Positions 22,840 through 28,871 of a stretch of DNA of 28,871 bases are shown one piece after another. Each line of letters starts with the position of its first letter. Position 1 is the first letter of the stretch. Below the pieces are notes generated by a model. The model was given only the letters and a program-made list of their open reading frames with translations. It was not told where the DNA came from and ran no database searches. The DNA comes from JAJISG01 sp964347345. Lineage in GTDB: Archaea; Thermoplasmatota; Thermoplasmata; RBG-16-68-12; JAJISG01. The translations under genes and the position numbers were made by a program. Location: NCBI GenBank assembly GCA_964347345.1, contig CAYFYB010000022.1, positions 1 to 28,871 on the forward strand, in the 5' to 3' direction.

Positions 22840-23964
22840 TTGAGGAGTGCTAGGTACGACGTCGTGGTAGTAGGTGCGGGCCCAGCCGGGTCCACGGCAG
22901 CCCTGGAGGCAGCAGCCGCGGGCGCCTCCACCCTAATCCTGGAGCGGGGCGAGAGGATCGGGGAGCCGGTGAGGTGCGGAGAGTTCCTGCCCTCCCTGGA
23001 GGAGATGAGGAGGATCTGCGACGACCCTCCTGAACTGGATAATCTCTTTGACCTGCCCGATTTCGTTATGGGCACCTTCATCGAGGGGGCAAGGGCCCAC
23101 GCACCTTCGGGGAAGGTCTACGAGCTGGACTTTCAGGGCCACTCCATCTGGAGAAACAGATTGGATCAGTACCTGGCAAAAGAGGCCCTCAAAGAGGGTG
23201 CCGAGCTATGGAAGGGGACCTCCTTCTTGGACTTCAGGGCCCAGGGTTTGCTGACGACCCGCGGGGTCATAAGAGCCAAGGTGGTCGTTGGGGCTGACGG
23301 GCCTCAGTCCACTGTGGCCAAGGCTTGTGGCTTCCCCCAGCATTCCGTGCTCTTTCCCGCCATCTCCCTGCCTGTGGAGGGTTCCTTTGATCCCGTCTTC
23401 GAGGCCTTCTTCGGAGAACTGGCACCCGGGGGTTATGCTTGGATAATTCCGAGAAAGGAGGATGCTAACGTGGGTCTGGGCGTCAGGTCCGACCTTCGGA
23501 GGGAGCCACTGACCACTGCCCTGAAGAGGTTTCTGACGGCCAGGGGTATGAAGTCTCGCCATAGCCCCACGGGGGGCTTCGTCCCCCTCAGCGGCCCCCT
23601 TCCGGAGACGGTGAAGGGCACCGTTCTCCTTGCGGGGGACGCCGCCGGTCAGGTCCTTTCAACGTCCGGTGGCGGCATATTCACAGCCATGATATGCGGC
23701 CAGCTGGCTGGGAGGGCCGCGGCCCGTCATGTACTCGGGAAGGCTCCGCTTGAGGAGTATGAACGCCAGTGGAAGAGATGTCTAGGAGGCGCCTTCGAGA
23801 GGGGTTGGCGGCTCTTTCAGGCCATGGCCCCCACCTTCGCGGACCCAGACGCCTTGGAGGAGGTCTTCAGTCTGCTTGGATCCCAAGGGCTCGCTGCCGC
23901 TCTAAGGTGTCAAGAACTGGACCTGTCGCCCCTTCTGAAGCTCGAGAGGCCCACGGCCAGATAA
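22840..23964 (+). CDS. geranylgeranyl reductase-family FAD oxidoreductase
   Basis: About 374 residues. The N-terminal Rossmann motif YDVVVVGAGPAGSTAA binds FAD; a second GD motif, GTVLLAGDAAGQVLSTSGGG, binds its ribityl/phosphate part. The substrate-domain segment GYAWIIPRKEDANVGLGV is typical of archaeal geranylgeranyl reductases, which saturate the isoprenoid chains of ether lipids, or of menaquinone side chains. TTG 22840 starts two bases after the synthase stop and has GAGGAG upstream; an in-frame GTG at 22828 would overlap that gene. The pairing implies one isoprenoid pathway. Confidence 0.88.
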   Translation: MRSARYDVVVVGAGPAGSTAALEAAAAGASTLILERGERIGEPVRCGEFLPSLEEMRRICDDPPELDNLFDLPDFVMGTFIEGARAHAPSGKVYELDFQGHSIWRNRLDQYLAKEALKEGAELWKGTSFLDFRAQGLLTTRGVIRAKVVVGADGPQSTVAKACGFPQHSVLFPAISLPVEGSFDPVFEAFFGELAPGGYAWIIPRKEDANVGLGVRSDLRREPLTTALKRFLTARGMKSRHSPTGGFVPLSGPLPETVKGTVLLAGDAAGQVLSTSGGGIFTAMICGQLAGRAAARHVLGKAPLEEYERQWKRCLGGAFERGWRLFQAMAPTFADPDALEEVFSLLGSQGLAAALRCQELDLSPLLKLERPTAR

Positions 23965-24053
23965 CCCCTCAGGACCAGCAGGAGGCCGTAGCAGACCAGG
24001 AAAACCATGAGGAGGAAGTACAGGAAGTCCAGGGGGGCCTCTTTGAGGCTCAC
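23910..24053 (-). CDS. possible 47-residue single-helix membrane protein
   Basis: A frame from GTG 24053 to TGA 23910 encodes a short N terminus, one strong hydrophobic helix (FLYFLLMVFLVCYGLLLVL) and a basic tail. It overlaps the end of the GGR-like gene on the other strand by 55 nt. A symmetric TAACGTTA lies 25-32 nt upstream. The hydrophobic design looks like protein, but such a short frame could occur by chance. No family is recognised. Confidence 0.3.
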   Translation of the reverse strand: MSLKEAPLDFLYFLLMVFLVCYGLLLVLRGYLAVGLSSFRRGDRSSS

Positions 24054-24077
24054 GCTATGGGAATGGGAGGGAAGGTG

Positions 24078-24085
24078 ATAACGTT
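24078..24085. promoter_or_regulatory. palindromic TAACGTTA between divergent frames
   Basis: The octamer lies in the wider pattern GGTGATAACGTTACC. It is about 16-23 nt before the inferred methyltransferase start (24101) and 25-32 nt from the small leftward frame, so it may act as a two-way core promoter. Confidence 0.3.
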
Positions 24086-24100
24086 ACCGGAAGAGACAGC

Positions 24101-24739
24101 ATCAAGCTCGAGTTCCTGAGGGACAAGAGGAGGGCCCAGAGGTTCTACAAGCAGCTGTCGAAGGTCTACGACACCTGGCTCAGGGATCTCTTCTGGGACG
24201 AGGAGATGCGAGAGTTCGGCATCAGGATGGCTGACCTTAAGCCTGGCATGAGGGTGTTGGACGTAGGCTGTGGCACGGGCTTCTTCACTCAGGGGATCCT
24301 GGGCCAAACCTCCGACGCCTACGGGCTAGACATAACCGTCCACCAACTTCAGAGAGCGGCCCAGAAGCTGAGGATTCCCCTGGTCAGAGGGGACGCGGAG
24401 CAGCTGCCCTTCAAGGAAGAGACCTTTGACGCGGTCCTATCGGCCGGTTCGATAGAGTACTGGCCCGAGCCTGTAAGGGCGTTACGGGAGATGTGGAGGG
24501 TCCTTCGTCCGGGAGGGGCGGCCTTAGTGGGCGGACCCACCAGGCCTCGGGACCGACTCTACCGTCTCCTGGCCGACAACATGATGTACTTCTACGATGA
24601 GGAGGAGGCTCGGCGGATGTTCTCCGAGGCCGGCTTCACGGACATCAGCGTTGCGTACACGGGGCCGAGGTGGAAGAAAGACCTAGCCATCGTGACGAAA
24701 GGGGTGAAGCGTCGGCGACGTCAGCCAATTGCTGACTGA
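24101..24739 (+). CDS. SAM-dependent methyltransferase, start codon unclear
   Basis: Class I methyltransferase of the UbiE/MPBQ type. Motif I is VLDVGCGTGFFT, followed by YGLDITVHQLQRA, AEQLPFKEETFDAVLSAGS and MWRVLRPGGAALVGG. The first usual start codon in frame is ATG 24206, but the frame is open from 24047 and its translation before the ATG (LEFLRDKRRAQRFYKQLSKV then YDTWLRDLFWDEE) is a family-like N-terminal helix. No ATG, GTG or TTG is in frame there. ATC at 24101 would give 'IKLEFLRDKRR', where the family would have Met; a point change or a rare AUC start fits. It sits in the isoprenoid group, so a quinone or lipid substrate is possible. Confidence 0.8.
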   Translation: MKLEFLRDKRRAQRFYKQLSKVYDTWLRDLFWDEEMREFGIRMADLKPGMRVLDVGCGTGFFTQGILGQTSDAYGLDITVHQLQRAAQKLRIPLVRGDAEQLPFKEETFDAVLSAGSIEYWPEPVRALREMWRVLRPGGAALVGGPTRPRDRLYRLLADNMMYFYDEEEARRMFSEAGFTDISVAYTGPRWKKDLAIVTKGVKRRRRQPIAD

Positions 24740-24792
24740 GGACGGAGGACGGACCCATCATAGAGAAAGTATTAACTCCCGGAGGCCATGGC

Positions 24793-25467
24793 GTGGCGTT
24801 GGGGCTTCGGGTGGAGGAAGATCTGCAGCGCGATTTCGAAGGACTCCGAGCTAGCCTCCTGCTGGTGAAAGGGGTGACGGTTCTCCCTCGAAAGAAGGAG
24901 CTGGAGGCCTACAAGGAGGAGAGCTTTCGTCGCTTGAGGGGTCATCTCGACCTTGAGGCCCTGAAGGATGAGGCTAGAATCAGGTCATACAGGGACTTCT
25001 TCTGGAGAGTGGGCATCGACCCCACCAAGGTCCGCCCCGCCTCGGAGGCTCTCCTCCGCAGGGTTCTCCAAGGAAGGGGCATACCCACCATAAACACGCT
25101 GGTGGACTCATACAACCTGGCTTCCATGGAGACCCACATCGCTTTGGCTGCCTTCGACCTCTCCAGCCTGAAAGGGGACTGGCTCATGCGATACGCACGA
25201 GAAGGGGAGGAGTTCCTGGGCATCGGCATGAATTCGCCGATCAACCTCGGTGGTAAAGAGGTCGTGGTAGAGGACGATACTGGTCTCATCGCCGTCTACC
25301 CCTACAGGGACGCCGAGAGGACGAAGGTCACGCTGGAGACTGAGGCCGTCATCATCATGGTCTGTGGCGTTCCAGGCATCGGTGAGATTGCGTTGGGGGA
25401 AGCGACTGCATCGGTGTCTGATCTCGTGACTCGATTCTGTGGCGGTCGCGTCTCCCCCGCTTCCTAA
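24793..25467 (+). CDS. stand-alone B3/B4 domain protein
   Basis: 224 residues. The B3/B4 (PheRS beta-chain editing) fold is seen in YRDFFWRVGIDPTKVRPASE, ALLRRVLQGRGIPTINTLVD and the sheet GEEFLGIGMNSPI...DDTGLIAVYPYRDAE. Stand-alone B3/B4 proteins may edit misacylated tRNA or bind amino acids, but their role is poorly established. It starts at GTG 24793 with a TATA-like GTATTAAC about 25 nt upstream (24767), so it is probably leaderless. It ends one base before the convergent UbiA-like gene. Confidence 0.85.
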   Translation: MALGLRVEEDLQRDFEGLRASLLLVKGVTVLPRKKELEAYKEESFRRLRGHLDLEALKDEARIRSYRDFFWRVGIDPTKVRPASEALLRRVLQGRGIPTINTLVDSYNLASMETHIALAAFDLSSLKGDWLMRYAREGEEFLGIGMNSPINLGGKEVVVEDDTGLIAVYPYRDAERTKVTLETEAVIIMVCGVPGIGEIALGEATASVSDLVTRFCGGRVSPAS

Positions 25468-25468
25468 T

Positions 25469-26218
25469 TCAGAAGCCGAGCTTCCCTGCCAGGATGGCTG
25501 CCGTCAGCAGGAGGACGAAGGCGAACTCCAGGTCTATTATCTTCCACTGGAGCTTGCTCACCGCTCGAGGCATTACCAGGCGGTGGCTGCACCCCTGGCC
25601 GTGACAGATCGTCTCGCCCCGATCGTCCGCGAAGTCTTTGCAGGTGTGGCTGTGGTAGCACTTCGTGATCCCGTACTTCCAGAGGTGGGCCACCCCTAGG
25701 ACGGCCGCAAAGGCGCCCAGGAGGAAAACGGAGGGCGGGGGGAAGGTGAGGGCATGGAGGAAGTAGCTACCCACGACGGGGCCAAAGCCCCATCCCGCGC
25801 CATACCAGAAGGCGTTGTGAAAGGCGCCCCGTCCGATCTCTAGGTTGTAGGCCAGGATGGTGAGGACCCCGAAAGCTAGAAGAGCGGCTATCCACCACGA
25901 ATAGAGGTAGGAGAGGTAGAGGCCTATGGCCGCGAAAGGGGGAAGTCCGAGGGCGGCGCGAACCTTCAGGTGGCGGTCGGTAAAACCAGTAGAGGCGTGA
26001 CGTCCCTTGAGCTCATCCAGGGCGTACGCGGCCATCTGCAGGCCGAAAAAGAAGGCCACAAGGCTCCAGGCCAATCTGTCCCAGTATATGGTGGGGGCGA
26101 GGGAGGCGCCCAAGATCAGGTAGCAGTAGACGATGGCCGCTCTCGGCATGTGGAGGAGAACCCTGAAGTCTCCCCAAAGGCCTCGCGGCTTCGAGAAGGC
26201 CACTTCGCTCAGTTCCAT
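25469..26218 (-). CDS. UbiA-like membrane protein with a Cys/His-rich loop
   Basis: 249 residues, seven to nine hydrophobic segments. The pattern AYALDELKGRH (residues 64-74), AYNLEIGRGAFHNAFWYGAG (123-142, with the family-like N-x-E...GxFHN) and FGPVVGSYFLHA resembles UbiA-superfamily prenyltransferases, but the usual first NDxxDxxxD motif is reduced to LDELKGRH. A loop at residues 187-212 holds C187, H189, H191, C193, C205, H206, C210 and H212, a putative metal or haem site that UbiA enzymes normally lack. ATG 26218 is preferred over an in-frame start at 26242. Prenyl transfer is plausible but unproven. Confidence 0.5.
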   Translation of the reverse strand: MELSEVAFSKPRGLWGDFRVLLHMPRAAIVYCYLILGASLAPTIYWDRLAWSLVAFFFGLQMAAYALDELKGRHASTGFTDRHLKVRAALGLPPFAAIGLYLSYLYSWWIAALLAFGVLTILAYNLEIGRGAFHNAFWYGAGWGFGPVVGSYFLHALTFPPPSVFLLGAFAAVLGVAHLWKYGITKCYHSHTCKDFADDRGETICHGQGCSHRLVMPRAVSKLQWKIIDLEFAFVLLLTAAILAGKLGF

Positions 26219-26242
26219 CCAGACCCCACCCGGTAAGGGCAC

Positions 26243-26408
26243 CGACTCTTAAGGCCCTGCCCCAAAAAGTAGGCTGCCTGTAGCGCTCTCCTTAATAGAT
26301 TTTGTAGGCGAGGACGGGCCCGGCGAGAACCATGAGGCGGAAAACGAGAATAGCTGGAGTCGAAAAGGGATTGAAGACCTTGGCCCCTGAACGGGAGGGG
26401 ATGCACTA
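26243..26408. other. divergent intergenic region
   Basis: The 165-nt gap has a TATA-like TTAATAG at 26292, far from the next ATG at 26409, and GGGAGGGG 10-17 nt before that ATG. Nothing else is recognised. Confidence 0.4.
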
Positions 26409-27206
26409 ATGCAAACAACCCTTAGATTCAAGACAGTCTCTGTCCTTGCCGTATTACTCCTGGCGTCTACGGCCCTTGGCCTCCTGTCCTCCTACTTGAG
26501 TCCGGTAATCACCAGGGACCTTCCTTCGATCAATCCTTCCGTCAGCCTTACGGTCGATGGCGTGCCGGAGAACGCCTCAGCAGGGGACGTGTTCCTCGTG
26601 GTTGTGACGATGAAGAACAACGCCAACAGGCCCGCTCCCGCAGTCTTGCGCTTCGACGTCCGCAACGGCGATGGCATCGAGTTCGACGAGGTGACCGTTT
26701 ACGCTGACTGCGGTGCCGAGGAGAGGGTGACCTCCAAGACCCTGATCTACTACATCGGCTGGCATGGGCCGCTACTGGCGCCAAACGGAACCCACTTCGA
26801 TGCCGGGAACACTGTCGAAGCCGTGGAGTCGAGCCTCGGGGAGGCGGCCCATTGGCCCGTCGTTCTGAGGGAGATTCAGATGAGGGATCCGCAGGGCTAC
26901 GAGGAGCTGATCGATCCCGGGACCAATGCTTCGGCTGGACCTTTGTTATCCAACAGCCAGGCCCTGAAGGTCCTCTACTACTACGGGATGGTCGACGCGA
27001 CGGATGAGAGCAGCCCGAGTTCTGCTGACTGGACGCTATCGATGGCTTTCAGCGATACCGTGGTTGCCACAGGAGGCAACACCACCAGTGGCTTCTTGGT
27101 GGAGATAGATCTGAACGCTCAGGGCGCCTATAACTTCAAGTTCTGGGCAGAGAGGCCTGACGGTCTCGGGGTGCCCAACCACCCGTGGAAGTGCGAGCCT
27201 CTATGA
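26409..27206 (+). CDS. secreted or membrane-anchored protein, unknown function
   Basis: 265 residues. The N terminus MQTTLRFKTVSVLAVLLLAS then TALGLLSS is a signal peptide or anchor. The exported part looks beta-rich (PSVSLTVDGVPENASAGDVF is an Ig/CARDB-like start) and carries several N-glycosylation sequons (NAS twice, NGT, NTT). Two cysteines (in ADCGAEE and WKCEPL) could form a disulfide. No family is recognised. GGGAGGGG lies upstream of ATG 26409. Its last 6 nt overlap the convergent KITE gene. Confidence 0.7.
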   Translation: MQTTLRFKTVSVLAVLLLASTALGLLSSYLSPVITRDLPSINPSVSLTVDGVPENASAGDVFLVVVTMKNNANRPAPAVLRFDVRNGDGIEFDEVTVYADCGAEERVTSKTLIYYIGWHGPLLAPNGTHFDAGNTVEAVESSLGEAAHWPVVLREIQMRDPQGYEELIDPGTNASAGPLLSNSQALKVLYYYGMVDATDESSPSSADWTLSMAFSDTVVATGGNTTSGFLVEIDLNAQGAYNFKFWAERPDGLGVPNHPWKCEPL

Positions 27207-27797
27207 CTCGCCTTCCTCCTCACGTTGGACCCGCCGACGAGTTTCGCTGTCAATGCCAGGTTCCGGAGATATCACCAGCAGCTTCGCTATCAGCTCTTGA
27301 AGGTCGACCTCCGCGTAGGCCCTCCAGCCTAGGGACACGAACCCCTCCTCATCCTCCATCAGGTATCCGTTCCTGATGAAGGTCTCTGTCAGAGACGCGG
27401 CCCTCCACCTGCCGATCCGCTCCCTGAGGAGGTCTTCCACGTCTTCTCGGGGTGTCCTCCCCTCTTTCGCAAGGACGAAGGTTACAGCCGCGGCCAGAGC
27501 GGCCAGGTTGTCGATCCTCCAACCGCAGAGCTTGGCCTCCTGGGGCGTCATCCGTCCCCTCATCACGGCTACGTACCGGCGGCCTCCCTCATCCCCCAGC
27601 GGACCGGGCTCGTGAACTTCCTTGAGGTCAAGGTCCACATCCTTCAGCATCTCCCGAAGACGGGCGAGGACGGCAGTATAGCCCTTCCCCAAGGCGTTCC
27701 TCAGCTCCCAGTCTCTGGCCCCGGGTCTGCGACCTCTCTTGAAGAGGATGAGGTGCGCCGCTCTCCTGACCTTCTCCATGGGAACCGCCTCAACCAT
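27201..27797 (-). CDS. KITE-like protein with MAGE/Nse3-type second winged helix
   Basis: 198 residues in two winged-helix units. The first (about 7-80) runs MEKVRRAAHLILFKRGRRP to RRYVAVMRG. The second (about 96-175) reads IDNLAALAAAVTFVLAKEGR, then TREDVEDLLRER-like helix, SLTETFIRNGYL and SLGWRAYAEVDLQELIAKLL. G-x-RAYAE followed by a leucine-rich helix (157-171) strongly recalls the MAGE homology domain (WGPRAYAE...LEFLAKV) of Nse3. In Smc5/6 complexes such KITE proteins bind the kleisin and contact DNA. ATG 27797 has an excellent SD (AAGGAGGG) and overlaps the kleisin-like gene by 8 nt. ScpB is the alternative KITE; the MAGE-like motif argues for Nse1/Nse3. Confidence 0.6.
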   Translation of the reverse strand: MVEAVPMEKVRRAAHLILFKRGRRPGARDWELRNALGKGYTAVLARLREMLKDVDLDLKEVHEPGPLGDEGGRRYVAVMRGRMTPQEAKLCGWRIDNLAALAAAVTFVLAKEGRTPREDVEDLLRERIGRWRAASLTETFIRNGYLMEDEEGFVSLGWRAYAEVDLQELIAKLLVISPEPGIDSETRRRVQREEEGES

Positions 27798-28536
27798 CCG
27801 AACCCTCCTTCTGGAGGGAGATGGCAACACTCACGGACTCCCCTCGACTTTTCCTCTCCTCATTGGCCCTCAGGGACCACCTGCCGTTCTCCTCAGAGGC
27901 TTCCGCGTACCCATAGCTCAGCATGAAGCTGACGCCATAGGCCCTCTTCACGACCTCTCGGAAATCTCCCCTCCTAACGAAGGACCAGTAGTCCTGCTGG
28001 CCACCCCTGCGGAGCTCTTCCCACAGCTCCCCCAGGTCCTTGAGAAATCCCGCCTTGGAAAGGATTCCCATGGCCGCAAGCTCCTCCTCATCGACTTCTG
28101 CGGGCTCAGCCAGAGGAACGAGTTCCTCCTCCCGCCTGGGCTGTATCCTCTCCCAGTAGCCCTTCGCCCTCTGAAGAAGCCCCTCAGAGACCTGCTGGAG
28201 TTCTAGGACCGGATGCCAGGCGCCCATGAAGATGTCGGCCAGCCTCCTCGTGGAGAGGCGCCGGACCTTCTCAGCAAGAGCGTCGGGGTCGGAGAAGAAC
28301 AGCCCCGCCTCATACCTCAGGCGAACCTCCTGCAGCTGAAGCACCCTGGATATGGCGTTCAACACCTTGGCATCGTAGCACAGGTCCTCCAGGGAGGTCC
28401 ACGATGGGAAGTGGCTTGAGGCCACCCTGAGGGCCTGGGATACATCTAGGAGAAAGGGATTCGTCCTCCTCTCCTCGACAGCCCTGCATGCCTCAAGGAT
28501 CTCCTGCAAATCTTTCCGGGCGTCAGGAAGGCTCAT
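27790..28536 (-). CDS. kleisin-like protein with Nse4_C-like end
   Basis: 248 residues, mostly helical and charged. Residues 182-222 (DYWSFVRRGDFREVVKRAYG, VSFMLSYGYAEAS, NGRWSL) follow the Nse4 C-terminal winged-helix pattern: Phe-x-x-Phe-Val...F-x-x-x-V...SF-hhh-x-x-G-x-A...G-x-x-x-L, which in eukaryotes binds the Smc5 head. The N-terminal part (DLCYDAKVLNAISRVLQLQE) could be the neck-binding helix. ATG 28536 shares its A with the SMC stop (TGATG), and GGGAGG lies 8 nt upstream; an in-frame GTG at 28539 is equivalent. Its position between an SMC and a KITE gene is that of a kleisin. The identification rests on pattern reading. Confidence 0.6.
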   Translation of the reverse strand: MSLPDARKDLQEILEACRAVEERRTNPFLLDVSQALRVASSHFPSWTSLEDLCYDAKVLNAISRVLQLQEVRLRYEAGLFFSDPDALAEKVRRLSTRRLADIFMGAWHPVLELQQVSEGLLQRAKGYWERIQPRREEELVPLAEPAEVDEEELAAMGILSKAGFLKDLGELWEELRRGGQQDYWSFVRRGDFREVVKRAYGVSFMLSYGYAEASEENGRWSLRANEERKSRGESVSVAISLQKEGSDG

Positions 28537-28871
28537 CACGTCAGCCTCCCTACCTTCGATGTCCCTGAAACACTCTGGACGACGATGACGTTGGCGTCGT
28601 CAGGAGGACTAACAGTGCCGGGGGTGATAGCCACGTACTGGACCCCGTCCATGTCCTTTGCCCCCGCCACGATCATTCCGGCAATCAGCTCCCTGTTCCT
28701 CGGATCCAGGTGAACATCGAACTCATCGATGGCCCTGAAGGGCGATGAGACGCGTCGCTGCAGGGCCAGGAGGAAGGCGGTGAGGGCGATGCTCCTCTCC
28801 CCTCCGCTCTGGGCGAAGCTCTCCAGGGGCAAGGGTTCCTGCCCCCTGAAGCCCACGCGCACGTCCAGCCC
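28536..28871 (-). CDS. SMC-family ATPase, Smc5/Smc6-like, C-terminal head (partial)
   Basis: The last 111 residues of a gene that continues past the window edge. The head C-lobe reads GLDVRVGFRGQEPLPLESF, then signature motif QSGGERS, helix LTAFLLALQRRVSSPFR, Walker B/D-loop AIDEFDVHLDPRN and YVAITPG. FR...QSGGERS is Smc5-like; SPFR-x-x-DEFDVxxD with Asn/Arg after it is the Smc6 form (SPFRCLDEFDVYMD in human). Canonical archaeal Smc has LDEIDAALD-type text instead. The ATPase should dimerise and load onto DNA. It begins a coupled operon with the kleisin- and KITE-like genes. Rad50/SbcC is the main alternative but is less fitting. Confidence 0.75.
   Translation of the reverse strand, partial: GLDVRVGFRGQEPLPLESFAQSGGERSIALTAFLLALQRRVSSPFRAIDEFDVHLDPRNRELIAGMIVAGAKDMDGVQYVAITPGTVSPPDDANVIVVQSVSGTSKVGRLT

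Noticed and set aside
28536..28871. Rad50/SbcC identity for the partial ATPase
   Set aside because: SPFR-x-x-DEFDVxxD after QSGGERS and the kleisin/KITE-like neighbours fit Smc5/6 better; no Mre11/SbcD-like gene is adjacent in the visible part. It remains the alternative.

Overview
The window is archaeal chromosomal DNA, GC-rich and densely coded on both strands. The evidence is the gene content: archaeal translation factor 2 gamma, ribosomal protein S6e, Pelota, Pth2, archaeosine tRNA-guanine transglycosylase, a Pcc1-type KEOPS subunit, an archaeal MiaB-like methylthiotransferase, and a tRNA-Gln with a canonical bulge-helix-bulge intron. Many genes have a TATA-like element about 25-35 nt before the start codon and no convincing ribosome binding site, which suggests many leaderless mRNAs. 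Internal genes of operons often overlap by 4 nt (ATGA/GTGA). A member of Thermoplasmatota or a related euryarchaeal lineage fits, but that placement is inference.

Layout. 1-340 holds no convincing gene. 341-1736 is a two-gene unit of a MoaD/ThiS-like ubiquitin-fold protein and a BNR/Asp-box propeller. 1829-5802 is a translation block: a short cysS, S6e, aIF2 gamma and pelA. 5799-7548 runs leftward with a TPR-like protein, a DUF1616-like membrane/coiled-coil protein, Pth2 and DUF99. 7700-10722 holds a MazG-type pyrophosphohydrolase, a CPA2 antiporter and an RNase H-fold nuclease. 10849-13343 has tgtA, pcc1, a small membrane protein and the intron-containing tRNA-Gln. 13493-17657 is an accessory stretch: a small membrane protein, a frameshifted ester cyclase, the MiaB-like enzyme, a rhodanese/DoxX remnant, a nitroreductase, a degenerate Nudix-like protein and a VOC protein. 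17788-21841 has a zinc-ribbon membrane protein, an ABC-2 exporter pair, and a tRNA-Ser(GCU) whose 3' half is repeated about 0.9 kb away around one membrane-protein gene, followed by a second VOC protein. 22056-26218 is an isoprenoid-themed group: a short polyprenyl synthase, a geranylgeranyl-reductase-like flavoprotein, a SAM methyltransferase without a canonical start codon, a stand-alone B3/B4 protein and a UbiA-like membrane protein. 26409-27206 is a secreted or membrane-anchored protein.

The most interesting part is the right edge, 27201-28871 on the minus strand. Three tightly coupled genes encode the C-terminal head of an SMC ATPase with Smc5/Smc6-type signatures, a protein ending in an Nse4_C-like segment (kleisin), and a two-winged-helix protein with a MAGE/Nse3-like second domain (KITE). 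Together they look like an archaeal Smc5/6-type complex. The SMC gene runs off the window. These assignments come from reading motifs and need profile searches.
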